A DNA stretch of 64,000 nucleotides from Psychrobacillus lasiicapitis (GTDB lineage Bacteria > Bacillota > Bacilli > Bacillales_A > Planococcaceae). The position numbers were made by a program, and so were the translations under genes. This document shows, in pieces, positions 37,891 to 46,680 of the stretch. The first letter of the stretch is position 1. Each line of letters opens with the position of its first letter. The notes beneath the pieces are model-generated. The model saw nothing but the letters and a program-made list of their open reading frames with translations. It did no database searches and had not been told where the DNA came from. Where the stretch lies: positions 186,001 to 250,000 of the forward strand of contig NZ_VDGH01000002.1 in the NCBI RefSeq assembly GCF_006861795.1, given 5' to 3'.

Positions 37891-37913
37891 TTGTAGACGA
37901 GCTTTGTTTTTTG
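37869..37913 (+). terminator. Terminator at the end of ylaH
   Basis: AAACAAAG-TCG-CTAC pairs with GTAG-CGA-CTTTGTTT, overlapping the stop codon, followed by TTTT. Confidence 0.8.
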
Positions 37914-37968
37914 CGTTAAAGGGATACCTCATCCAATACACAAAGTCGCAGCATCTCTATCACACTAA

Positions 37969-38016
37969 TAATAGGACCCCTCTTGTAAGATTAAAAACAA
38001 GAGGGGTCCTATTTTG
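37969..38016. terminator. Second, bidirectional terminator before ylaI
   Basis: A 15-bp perfect stem (ATAGGACCCCTCTTG and its complement) with T-rich flank; it serves ylaI on the minus strand and backs up the ylaH terminator. Confidence 0.9.
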
Positions 38017-38030
38017 TTCTTTTGTAATTT

Positions 38031-38234
38031 TTAAAACTCATTTTCAATAAGTTTGGATGTTTTGTAGAAGATGAATTTGCCTGTTGCTAATCTGGCATTC
38101 GTTTTTTCTTCGATACGGTCATGACAGACTGGGCACATATATGTGTGAATAAGTCGATTTCTTAACTTTTTGGCTAATGGCAGATCATCTGAGAGTATGT
38201 CTATTCGATCACATATAACACATTGTACTTTCAT
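38031..38234 (-). CDS. ylaI: Zinc-ribbon protein YlaI (DUF2197)
   Basis: A 67-residue protein with two CxxC knuckles (CVIC near residue 5, CPVC near residue 34), forming a zinc ribbon. Sequence and place match B. subtilis YlaI. Function unknown; the fold suggests nucleic-acid or protein binding. ylaL starts upstream in the same direction 11 bases away. Confidence 0.85.
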   Translation of the reverse strand: MKVQCVICDRIDILSDDLPLAKKLRNRLIHTYMCPVCHDRIEEKTNARLATGKFIFYKTSKLIENEF

Positions 38235-38245
38235 AAAATCAGCTC

Positions 38246-38743
38246 CTATTCAACGCGAAATGCAGTAACAAATTTGATTGGATTGTTTATATTAGAACCA
38301 TCCTTTTTTATAACATGTACAGGACCATCTTCACGAAGCGGTTTTCCTTTATGACTAAACTTTAGTAATAAAGTATCTAATCCGTTTAGTGGGAAAGAGT
38401 GTTCACCTTCTATTGTTTCAATGACTAATGACGAAGCTTCTTCTAGAGGCTCTGCATTCTGAATAAATGGTTGTAGTTCTACACCAAATGTACTAGTTAG
38501 TGCTTTTGTTCGTTCATATTTTTTCTCTGTTTGTAAAGTTGGAGGTACAGTAGCGCCTTCTATAATTTCACGTGACCAATGGGCAGACGTCACTTTTGTA
38601 TACTCCTCTAATTCATCTTTATATTCATATTCTCCTGAGAAAAATTCGTCCAAATCAATTTTTCGATCATCAAAAATCCAAACAGTTGGATCAAGCGTAA
38701 TAGTAAATTTAACTGCACCTTTAACAGGTATGATAAATTCCAC
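38246..38743 (-). CDS. ylaL: YlaL-like protein
   Basis: A 165-residue soluble protein of which I recognise only the general pattern and place (before ylaI, near ylaN), as for B. subtilis YlaL. The N-terminus FTITLDPTVWIFDDRKIDL and the C-terminal HVIKKDGSNINNPIKFVTAFRVE-type end are its most conserved-looking parts. Some databases label the family a peptidyl-prolyl isomerase, but I see no isomerase motif. GGAGG lies before ATG 38743. Confidence 0.65.
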   Translation of the reverse strand: MEFIIPVKGAVKFTITLDPTVWIFDDRKIDLDEFFSGEYEYKDELEEYTKVTSAHWSREIIEGATVPPTLQTEKKYERTKALTSTFGVELQPFIQNAEPLEEASSLVIETIEGEHSFPLNGLDTLLLKFSHKGKPLREDGPVHVIKKDGSNINNPIKFVTAFRVE

Positions 38744-38920
38744 AGAAATTGCCTCCTCTAATCTTTCTAATCTAACTTAGTATATCGCTAAAATGGAAAT
38801 TTCTAAAGAATAATTCACTTTTTTATAAACTATGATGAGAGAACACTTGCAATTTTGCTCATCAAAAGATACACTTTAGGGAGGTAAATAAGTAGAAATT
38901 ATAATAATGGGGGCGTCCTC

Positions 38921-39202
38921 ATGGATACTAAAATACAGCTTTCCTATCAAGAAAAAGCATTAGAGCTTTTAAGAAAAGACGCGGAAAAGATTGCGCAATT
39001 AATAAAAGTTCAAATGGACAACTTAACGATGCCTCAATGTCCACTTTACGAAGAGGTTTTGGATACTCAGATGTTTGGACTATCACGTGAAATTGATTTT
39101 GCAGTCAAACTCGGACTTTTAGAGAAAAGTGAAGGAAAAGAAATTATTGCTTCACTAGAAAAAGAGTTATCCGTTTTACATGATATCCATACAGAAAAAT
39201 AA
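38921..39202 (+). CDS. ylaN: Iron-sensing Fur-partner protein YlaN (UPF0358)
   Basis: A 93-residue helical protein of the UPF0358 family with the conserved stretch [18 protein letters not shown]. In B. subtilis and Staphylococcus aureus YlaN binds Fe(II) and interacts with Fur to relieve repression; this is knowledge of the family. It lies just upstream of ftsW as in B. subtilis. Confidence 0.9.
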   Translation: MDTKIQLSYQEKALELLRKDAEKIAQLIKVQMDNLTMPQCPLYEEVLDTQMFGLSREIDFAVKLGLLEKSEGKEIIASLEKELSVLHDIHTEK

Positions 39203-39205
39203 TAA

Positions 39206-39243
39206 TAAAACTCAAACGAAGCTAACTGTTTGAGTTTTTTTTT
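39206..39243 (+). terminator. Terminator between ylaN and ftsW
   Basis: AAACTCAAAC pairs with GTTTGAGTTT, then TTTTTT. It ends only 27 bases before the ftsW start, so read-through must supply ftsW or a promoter overlaps it. Confidence 0.88.
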
Positions 39244-39269
39244 CTAACGGAAGAAATAGAGGTTTTGAC

Positions 39270-40436
39270 ATGATTCCATATTTGAAACGATTTTTTAGAA
39301 ATTTTGATTATGCTTTGTTTTTTGTTTACTTAGCATTATGTTTGTTTGGGTTAGTAATGATTTATAGTGCTAGTATGGGTTGGGCAGTTCTCAATTATGG
39401 TTGGGAGCCTGATTATTTTTTTGACAAACAAAAGATAAACTTAGCACTAGCGATCCCAGTATTTTTTTTAATGGCCTTTTTTCCTTATAAACATTATAAA
39501 AGACGCTTCATGATGCAATTGATGCTTTTTGTTATGTTTACTTTACTAATTCTCGTTCATTTTATCGGGACTGGTGGGGCGAGTGGATCTCAGAGTTGGA
39601 TTCATTTAGGTTTTGGTAATATTCAACCTTCGGAAATTGCGAAAATAGTAATTGTATTATATTTTGCAGGCATTTTTACGAAAAAATATGAAAATGGTAC
39701 GTTGAATAAGTTAAATGAATCAGTAGGACCACCATTGATAGTATTATTCTTTGTTTTTGTATTAATTATGATGGAAACAGACGTTGGAAATACAATGATT
39801 ATTAGCTTTGTAGCGATTTCAGTTATAGCAGCAAGTGGTATAAAATTTAAATCTTTCTCCAAACTTGTCGGATTAATTGGTATAGTTATAACAATGGGAC
39901 TACTTGCGATATATTTTATGAAGGATACCTTAATAACTCCGCGCAGACTTGGACGATTAGAAGCATTTATTAATCCGTTCGACTATGAGCTAGATTATGG
40001 GTTCCAAATAGTAAATGGATATATTGCGATAGGCTCGGGTGGTTTAAAGGGTCTAGGATTAGGAAATTCCAATCAGAAGTTTGGATACTTGCCTGAACCA
40101 CATACAGATTTTATAATGGCTATTATAGCGGAAGAGCTTGGACTTATTGGAGTTTTAATAGTCTTATGTGGATTGTTTTTTATTGTGTTGAAGGGAATCA
40201 TGATTGCCTTATCTACAAAAGATCCACAAGCTCGTATGATTGCTGCTGGTATTTCCAGTATTATTGGTTTTCAAACATTCGTAAACTTAGGAGGAATGCT
40301 AGGGATTATTCCACTTACAGGAGTTACCCTACCTTTTATAAGTTTCGGAGGTACTTCTATCATTATACTATCCGCTGCAATAGGGATATTAATGAATGTA
40401 TCTATGTTTGTTAAGCATGAAAAAACAAAAGAATAA
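39270..40436 (+). CDS. ftsW: Peptidoglycan glycosyltransferase FtsW (SEDS family)
   Basis: A 388-residue, ten-helix SEDS protein that polymerises septal glycan strands. The family features are HFIGTGGASGSQSWIHLG (near residue 92), QPSEIAK with the essential Glu-rich loop, the conserved PEPHTDFIMAIIAEELG and the C-terminal GVTLPFISFGGTSI. Position between ylaN and pycA is as for B. subtilis ftsW (ylaO). It overlaps no neighbour; pycA starts 13 bases after its stop. Confidence 0.93.
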   Translation: MIPYLKRFFRNFDYALFFVYLALCLFGLVMIYSASMGWAVLNYGWEPDYFFDKQKINLALAIPVFFLMAFFPYKHYKRRFMMQLMLFVMFTLLILVHFIGTGGASGSQSWIHLGFGNIQPSEIAKIVIVLYFAGIFTKKYENGTLNKLNESVGPPLIVLFFVFVLIMMETDVGNTMIISFVAISVIAASGIKFKSFSKLVGLIGIVITMGLLAIYFMKDTLITPRRLGRLEAFINPFDYELDYGFQIVNGYIAIGSGGLKGLGLGNSNQKFGYLPEPHTDFIMAIIAEELGLIGVLIVLCGLFFIVLKGIMIALSTKDPQARMIAAGISSIIGFQTFVNLGGMLGIIPLTGVTLPFISFGGTSIIILSAAIGILMNVSMFVKHEKTKE

Positions 40437-40449
40437 GGGGTGCCAATGG

Positions 40450-43400
40450 ATGGAGAACATTAAAAAAATTGTCGTTGCAAACAGAGGGGAAATTGCTATT
40501 CGAATCTTCCGCGCGTGTACGGAGTTAAATCTTCGTACCGTTGCGATTTATTCGCGAGAAGATAGCGGGTCTTTTCACCGTTTTAAATCGGATGAATCCT
40601 ATCTAGTCGGGGAAGGTAAAAAACCGATTGATGCTTATTTAGATATTGAGGATATCATTCGAATTGCTAAAGAGAGCAATGCAGATGCTATTCATCCAGG
40701 TTACGGTTTTTTGTCTGAAAATTTGGAATTCGCTAAACGTTGTGAAGAAGAAGGGATTATATTTATCGGTCCTACTTCAAAGCATTTAGACATGTTTGGA
40801 GATAAAGTAAAGGCTCGCGTACAAGCGGTAAAAGCAGGCATTCCAGTTATCCCTGGTAGTGATGGACCAGTTGAAAGCTTAGAAGAGGTACAGGCATTCG
40901 GTGAGACACATGGTTACCCACTGATGATTAAAGCTTCTCTAGGTGGTGGCGGCCGAGGTATGCGTGTCGTTCAAACGCAAGATGAGTTGGAAAGTGCATA
41001 TGAACGTGCCAAATCGGAGGCAAAAGCTGCTTTTGGATCGGACGAGGTATACGTGGAGCGATTTATTGATCAACCAAAGCATATCGAAGTTCAGATATTA
41101 GGAGATAAGCATGGTAATTTAATTCATCTATATGAACGAGATTGTTCAATCCAAAGAAGACACCAAAAAGTAGTGGAAATTGCACCATCTAATTCATTAA
41201 GTGCTGAATTACGAAACAAAATCTGTCAAGCTGCCGTTCAATTGATGCAAAATGTATCATACATAAATGCAGGAACTGTAGAGTTTTTAGTAACAGAAGA
41301 TGAATTTTTCTTTATTGAAGTAAATCCGCGTATTCAAGTTGAGCATACGATTACAGAAATGATTACGGGTGTAGATATTGTCCATGCACAGATAAAAATC
41401 GCAGATGGCTTAGCGCTAACAAGTGAAGAGATGGGGATTCCGAGTCAAGAAAATATTCCTCTCTTCGGTTTCGCTATACAATCGCGTGTAACAACAGAAG
41501 ATCCATTAAATAACTTTATGCCAGATACGGGGAAATTAATGGTATATCGTTCGGGTGGCGGATTTGGAGTTCGTTTAGATGCTGGTAATGGCTTCCAAGG
41601 AGCGGTTATCACCCCTTATTACGATTCATTGTTAGTAAAAGTTTCTACTTGGGGTATGTCTTTTAAAGAGGCAGCAGCGAAAATGAACAGAAACTTGCAG
41701 GAGTTTAGAATCCGAGGGATTAAAACGAATATTCCATTCTTAGAGAAAGTTGTAAAACACCCAAGTTTTCTTTCGGGACAGTTTAATACTAGTTTTATAG
41801 ATTCAACACCTGAATTGTTCATGTTTCCGAATAGAAAAGATCGTGGAACCAAATTATTAAACTATATTGGAAATGTTACGGTGAATGGATTCCCAGGTGT
41901 GCAACAACAAGCGAAACCAGTATTTGGTGTTCCAAGAAAACCGAAATTAGATATTTCTCAAGCACCGCCGAGTGGAACAAAACAAATCCTTGAGGCAGAA
42001 GGTGTTGAAGGGGTTATCAAGTGGGTTAAAGAGCAACAAGGTGTACTTTTAACAGACACAACATTCCGCGATGCGCATCAGTCTTTACTTGCAACTCGTG
42101 TGCGCTCCCATGATATGTTCGGAATAGCGAAAGAATCTTCGCAGGGATTGAACAATCTATTCTCATTTGAGATGTGGGGTGGTGCAACCTTTGACGTTGC
42201 ATATCGTTTCTTAAAAGAAAGTCCATGGGATCGACTGATTAAAATGCGTGAAATGATTCCAAATGTGTTGTTCCAAATGTTATTCCGTGGTGCAAATGCG
42301 GTTGGATATAAAAACTATCCGGATAATGTAATTCGCGAATTTATTCAAAAGTCTGCAGAGGCAGGAATTGATGTATTCCGAATTTTCGATAGCTTGAACT
42401 GGATTAAAGGAATGGAAGTTGCCATTGATGCGACAAGACAATCTGGAAAAATTGCAGAGGCAGCTATTTGCTACACTGGAGACATTCTAGATGATTCCAG
42501 AGCTAAATATACGGTTCAGTATTATAAAGACATGGCAAAGGAATTAGAAGCGGCAGGGGCTCATATTTTAGCGATTAAGGATATGGCAGGCTTACTTAAA
42601 CCAGAGGCTGCTTATCGCTTGATCAGTGAGCTAAAGAGCACAGTTGACTTGCCAATTCATTTACACTCCCATGATACAAGTGGAAACGGTATTTATATGT
42701 ATGCAAGAGCAGTAGATGCTGGAGTAGACATAGTCGATACAGCATTAGGTTCTATGGCAGGTCTTACTTCACAACCAAGTGCAAGTAGTTTAAGTTATGC
42801 GATGAAAGGATCTAATAGAGAAGTCATCGGGGATATTGATGCTTTTGAAAAGCTATCTTACTACTGGGAGGATGTACGCAAATATTACCAGGATTTTGAA
42901 AGTGGTATGATGAGTCCGCATACAGAAATCTATGTACACGAAATGCCTGGTGGGCAGTACAGCAATTTGCAACAACAAGCAAAAGGGGTAGGTCTCGGGG
43001 AAAGATGGGAAGAAGTAAAAGAGATGTATTCTCGTGTGAACTTATTATTCGGTGATGTTGTAAAAGTTACACCATCATCTAAAGTAGTAGGGGATATGGC
43101 TTTGTTCATGGTTCAAAATAATTTGGATGAAGTATCCGTTATCACAAGAGGCAAAACAATAGATTTCCCAGATTCCGTAATCGAGTTTTTCGAAGGTTAT
43201 ATTGGACAGCCATATGGTGGGTTCCCAGAAGAGCTTCAAAAAGTAATATTAAAAGATCGACAAGCAATCAATGTTCGTCCAGGAGAATTACTAGAACCTG
43301 TTGATTTTGAAGCAGTACGAGAGTTTTTATTTAATCAACTGGGGCGTCCAGTAACAAGCCAAGAGATTTTGGCATATACATTATATCCAAAAGTATTTGA

Positions 43401-43890
43401 AGAATATAGTGCAACAGAAAAGAATTTTGGTGATGTGTCTGTCTTAGATACGCCTGCATTCTTATATGGTTTACGACTTGGTGAAGAGATTGAAGTGGAA
43501 ATAGAAGTTGGGAAAACGTTAATCATAAAATTGGTTTCTATCGGTGAACCAACGCAAGATGGTAATCGCGTCATCTATTTCGAGTTGAACGGACAGCCAC
43601 GTGAAATAATTATTCAAGATATGAATATTGAAGTTAGTCATTTGGCAAAACAAAAAGCGGATGTAACCAACGAGAATCATATTGGTGCAACTATGCCTGG
43701 TACGGTATTAAAAGTTGCTATAGATATTGGTAGCAAAGTTAAACGTGGTCAGCATTTGCTAATTACGGAAGCGATGAAAATGGAAACGACAGTACAGGCA
43801 CCATATAATGGTGTCATTAAAGAAATTCACGTTGTGGCAGGAGAAGCAATATCAACTGGTGATCTATTAATCGTAATGGATAAAGAATAA
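40450..43890 (+). CDS. pycA: Pyruvate carboxylase
   Basis: A 1146-residue biotin enzyme that makes oxaloacetate from pyruvate and bicarbonate. Order: biotin carboxylase (NRGEIAIRIFRA at the start, GGGGRGMR ATP loop, EVNPRIQVEHTITE), carboxyltransferase (TDTTFRDAHQSLLATRVR near residue 533, with the carbamylated-Lys region AIKDMAGLL) and C-terminal biotin domain with biotinyl-Lys in EAMKMETT. ATG 40450 is chosen: AAGGGG lies about ten bases upstream and the length is that of the family; the frame to 40396 overlaps ftsW. Confidence 0.97.
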   Translation: MENIKKIVVANRGEIAIRIFRACTELNLRTVAIYSREDSGSFHRFKSDESYLVGEGKKPIDAYLDIEDIIRIAKESNADAIHPGYGFLSENLEFAKRCEEEGIIFIGPTSKHLDMFGDKVKARVQAVKAGIPVIPGSDGPVESLEEVQAFGETHGYPLMIKASLGGGGRGMRVVQTQDELESAYERAKSEAKAAFGSDEVYVERFIDQPKHIEVQILGDKHGNLIHLYERDCSIQRRHQKVVEIAPSNSLSAELRNKICQAAVQLMQNVSYINAGTVEFLVTEDEFFFIEVNPRIQVEHTITEMITGVDIVHAQIKIADGLALTSEEMGIPSQENIPLFGFAIQSRVTTEDPLNNFMPDTGKLMVYRSGGGFGVRLDAGNGFQGAVITPYYDSLLVKVSTWGMSFKEAAAKMNRNLQEFRIRGIKTNIPFLEKVVKHPSFLSGQFNTSFIDSTPELFMFPNRKDRGTKLLNYIGNVTVNGFPGVQQQAKPVFGVPRKPKLDISQAPPSGTKQILEAEGVEGVIKWVKEQQGVLLTDTTFRDAHQSLLATRVRSHDMFGIAKESSQGLNNLFSFEMWGGATFDVAYRFLKESPWDRLIKMREMIPNVLFQMLFRGANAVGYKNYPDNVIREFIQKSAEAGIDVFRIFDSLNWIKGMEVAIDATRQSGKIAEAAICYTGDILDDSRAKYTVQYYKDMAKELEAAGAHILAIKDMAGLLKPEAAYRLISELKSTVDLPIHLHSHDTSGNGIYMYARAVDAGVDIVDTALGSMAGLTSQPSASSLSYAMKGSNREVIGDIDAFEKLSYYWEDVRKYYQDFESGMMSPHTEIYVHEMPGGQYSNLQQQAKGVGLGERWEEVKEMYSRVNLLFGDVVKVTPSSKVVGDMALFMVQNNLDEVSVITRGKTIDFPDSVIEFFEGYIGQPYGGFPEELQKVILKDRQAINVRPGELLEPVDFEAVREFLFNQLGRPVTSQEILAYTLYPKVFEEYSATEKNFGDVSVLDTPAFLYGLRLGEEIEVEIEVGKTLIIKLVSIGEPTQDGNRVIYFELNGQPREIIIQDMNIEVSHLAKQKADVTNENHIGATMPGTVLKVAIDIGSKVKRGQHLLITEAMKMETTVQAPYNGVIKEIHVVAGEAISTGDLLIVMDKE

Positions 43891-43891
43891 C

Positions 43892-43932
43892 AAAAATGCC
43901 GTTTGACAAATACTTGTCAAACGGCATTTTCT
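43892..43932 (+). terminator. Terminator after pycA
   Basis: A 17-bp perfect stem (AAAATGCCGTTTGACAA and its complement) with a four-base loop and T-rich tail. Confidence 0.93.
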
Positions 43933-44327
43933 ATTCTGATAGGGGAGCGATGAGCCTTCACTTCTCTTACATGTCGTGGAGATGTATTAAAAGAACAAAG
44001 GCCAAGAGCATCATCCTATGATGTACATCCAGTAAATAAATTAGAGCAACTCATCGGTCATGGAAAGCAACCCATTTTGCTAAGAACAAGTCTTCTTGGA
44101 ATGAGACGACAAAGACCATTATAGTGAATTATTTATAAACATTTTGCAATCTAACTTAATGTTGCGCGTACCGACTATAATGTTGTACCAATCTATTGTG
44201 GATAATAAGAACAGATATATTTGCCATAGCACGCCGTTCCCTCTGAGACACACTTGTAACAAACTCAAATTGGCTAGTTACTGCGAGAAGCGCGAAGGCT
44301 AGCAATCAACTTTAGCCTCACAAGCAA
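43933..44327. other. Intergenic region between pycA and ctaA
   Basis: About 400 bases with no gene. It contains two units of the 21-nt GCAAC repeat (GCAACTC at 44046, GCAACCC at 44067) and a local inverted repeat (GGCTAGTTACTGCGAGAAGCGCGAAGGCTAG type, about 44271-44304). GGGGAGCGATGAGCC near 43942 faintly resembles the left half of the composite repeat elements. Otherwise I see nothing. Confidence 0.5.
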
Positions 44328-44372
44328 AATAAAAAAGACACATCTCGTTAGATCTAAAACAAGATGTGTCCA
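44328..44372 (-). terminator. Terminator after ctaA
   Basis: GACACATCT pairs with AGATGTGTC; on the minus strand the stem is followed by TTTTTTATTTTG. Confidence 0.85.
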
Positions 44373-44420
44373 ATAATTGTTTATTCTTTTGGTATTAGGG
44401 AATTAAAAACAATGATGTGC

Positions 44421-45332
44421 TTAATTTTCTCCTCTACTTCTAGATAACAATAGAATCATATAACATAGTAAACCGAAAAGTAAGGATATAAACAATGAAT
44501 GTAATAGTGCAACATACAAGTTTAACTTAGTTAGAATAACGAACATTCCGGATAGTAATTGAGATGTTACTAAGACAAGTGCAATAATCCAACTCCAGTA
44601 GATTGCACGTTGGGATTTGTAATTTTTAATAACATGGATGGCAGCGATTAGTATCCAAAGAAAAATTAATCCTGCTGCTGTCCGGTGTCCCATTTGAACC
44701 CACTCGTATAAGTTAGTAGGTAAAGAAAATTCGTCATTCCTACATAATGGCCAATCGCGGCAGACTAAGCTAGACTCCGTATGTCGTACAAGTGCACCCG
44801 TATAAATGACTACGTACGAATAAAGTGTAATACCGATTGTATGAAATCTTAGTGTTTTACCTATTCTAATTTTATCCGTGTCGAATTTTCGATCAACTTC
44901 AAAAATTAACAGAGTTAATAATAATACGGCCGCAAATGAAATTAGAGAAATACCAAAATGAAGTGCGAGAATAAAATCTCCTTGTCCCCATTTTACTTGT
45001 GCGGCGCCAATAAGTGCCTGCAATACTAAGAAAAAGATTGCCATGAATGATAAGAATTTTGTTTCACGAACATGCCCTAAAGAACGCCAAGCCCAAATTG
45101 CTAAAGCGACAATAAAAATGCCGACAGCTCCAGTTACAAGACGATGGGAAAATTCAATTAATACTTCTGTCGTAATAACATCTGGTATAAGTTGTCCATT
45201 ACAACCTGGCCAGTGTCGTCCACAGCCCATGCCACTATCAGTTTTTGTGACTAGTGCTCCTCCCAACAGGATAAGTAACATACCAACTGTCGAGGCAATT
45301 GCAAGGGCTTTTAAATATTTATGAATGTGCAA
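44421..45332 (-). CDS. ctaA: Haem A synthase CtaA
   Basis: A 303-residue, eight-helix membrane protein that oxidises the C8 methyl of haem O to make haem A. Haem-ligand histidines lie in the repeated helix pairs: EFSHRLVTG near residue 60, ALHFGISL, YTGALVRHTESS, QMGHRTAAG and LLHSLF. The cysteine pairs GCGRHWPGC and CRDWPLC are the Bacillus-type disulfides. TTG 45332 is the start, after TAGGTGG. Divergent from ctaB, as in B. subtilis. Confidence 0.93.
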   Translation of the reverse strand: MHIHKYLKALAIASTVGMLLILLGGALVTKTDSGMGCGRHWPGCNGQLIPDVITTEVLIEFSHRLVTGAVGIFIVALAIWAWRSLGHVRETKFLSFMAIFFLVLQALIGAAQVKWGQGDFILALHFGISLISFAAVLLLTLLIFEVDRKFDTDKIRIGKTLRFHTIGITLYSYVVIYTGALVRHTESSLVCRDWPLCRNDEFSLPTNLYEWVQMGHRTAAGLIFLWILIAAIHVIKNYKSQRAIYWSWIIALVLVTSQLLSGMFVILTKLNLYVALLHSLFISLLFGLLCYMILLLSRSRGEN

Positions 45333-45454
45333 TGCGCCACCTACTTTATGTATCTTGTTCGTCTATATGAGACGATATCTGCTACTAGATAATATCGAAA
45401 CATGAGAAAAATTACAATGTATATACTTTGAACACATGAACATGAAATTAGCAT

Positions 45455-45495
45455 TTCACAAATTGTTCATAAATTCGTGCCCGAACCTTCACAAA
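45455..45495. promoter_or_regulatory. Phased TTCACAAA-type repeats between ctaA and ctaB
   Basis: TTCACAAA at 45455-45462, TTCATAAA at 45466-45473 and TTCACAAA at 45488-45495: starts 11 and 22 bases apart, so on one face of the helix. The reverse complement TTTGTGAA resembles the box described for the response regulator ResD, which activates ctaA/ctaB in B. subtilis. The assignment to ResD is inference. Confidence 0.5.
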
Positions 45496-45655
45496 TAGTG
45501 ACAAAAAATGATTTACTATTGATATGTTCTATCTTAATTTACATCCTTTTAGAACTTATTGTGCGAAAATCTTTATTCACTATAGAAATTGGGAAAGATT
45601 TTCGCTATAGTAAAAGGTAGCGGAATATGCTTACAAAAATGAAAGGAGGGGCAGC

Positions 45656-46579
45656 ATGTCAAATGGTCATTCAATAACCGCTACTACCGAAGCTGAAACA
45701 AAGCCAGTATCTAGTTCATTCATGAAAGATTTTTTGTCGCTTATTAAAATAGGAATCGTGAATTCCAATTTAATAACGACATTTACTGGATTGTGGCTAG
45801 CATTTCAATTTACTAATAGAAACTTTCTACATGAGTTAGATTTGTTATTTTATACGCTTTTTGGTGCAGCACTTATAATTGCAGGATCTGCAGCGATGAA
45901 TAACTATATCGATCGTGATATTGACCCTGTCATGAAAAGTAAGAAAGGTAGACCTACTGTTACTGGAAGATTTACACCATCAGCCGTGCTGATAACTTCC
46001 TTTTCATTTTTAATTGTAGGTGAAATCTTGTTATTTATGGCTTCCACTTCTGCGGGAGTTTGGGGCTTGGCGGGGATTATTAGTTATGTTGTTTTATACT
46101 CAATGTGGTCTAAAAGAAAACATGTTAGTAATACGGTAGTAGGTAGTATTTCAGGTGCTATACCTCCAGTAATTGGCTGGGCAGCAGTAGAACCGGGATT
46201 AAGTTTTGGTGCAATAGCATTATTCTTAATAATGTTTGCTTGGCAACCTCCGCATTTCTATGCATTAGCAATGAAGCGGACGGAGGAATACAGAGCAGCC
46301 AACATTCCGATGTTACCTGTTGTAAAGGGTTTCAAACGTACAAAAGTATCTATGCTTTTATGGATTTTACTTTTGTTCCCACTACCCTTTTTATTGATGG
46401 ATCTTGGAATAATTTTTGTTATTTTAGCAACGGTGCTTAATATTGGCTGGTTATTGCTATCTATTAAAGGTTTTCGTGCAGAAGATGATATTAAATGGGC
46501 CACACGTATGTTTATTTATTCGTTAAACTATATGACAATCCTATTTGTATCAATGATTATCTTTTCTATCTTTATCTAA
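45656..46579 (+). CDS. ctaB: Protohaem IX farnesyltransferase (haem O synthase) CtaB
   Basis: A 307-residue UbiA-fold prenyltransferase that farnesylates haem B. The first Asp-rich motif is NNYIDRDIDPVMKSK (near residue 82), and the second region is AWQPPHFYALAMKRTEEYRAA. Nine helices. AAAGGAGG precedes ATG 45656. Makes haem O for CtaA. It starts the ctaBCDEF run. Confidence 0.93.
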   Translation: MSNGHSITATTEAETKPVSSSFMKDFLSLIKIGIVNSNLITTFTGLWLAFQFTNRNFLHELDLLFYTLFGAALIIAGSAAMNNYIDRDIDPVMKSKKGRPTVTGRFTPSAVLITSFSFLIVGEILLFMASTSAGVWGLAGIISYVVLYSMWSKRKHVSNTVVGSISGAIPPVIGWAAVEPGLSFGAIALFLIMFAWQPPHFYALAMKRTEEYRAANIPMLPVVKGFKRTKVSMLLWILLLFPLPFLLMDLGIIFVILATVLNIGWLLLSIKGFRAEDDIKWATRMFIYSLNYMTILFVSMIIFSIFI

Positions 46580-46585
46580 CTTAGG

Positions 46586-46614
46586 GAATTCTTTCTTAAA
46601 GTCCATAAGAATTC
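46586..46614 (+). other. Intercistronic hairpin before ctaC
   Basis: GAATTCTT pairs with AAGAATTC across a 13-base loop between ctaB and ctaC. There is no T-run, so it is more likely an RNA-processing or stability element than a terminator. Confidence 0.45.
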
Positions 46615-46680
46615 ATATAAAACAGAACGACCGTCTAAATGCACATGAATACAACTATGAAAGAGGGGTTTGATTTAGCT

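Noticed and set aside
43942-43975. Possible fifth remnant of the composite repeat after pycA
   Set aside because: Only about 15 bases (GGAGCGATGAGCC) resemble the left half; too short to claim.
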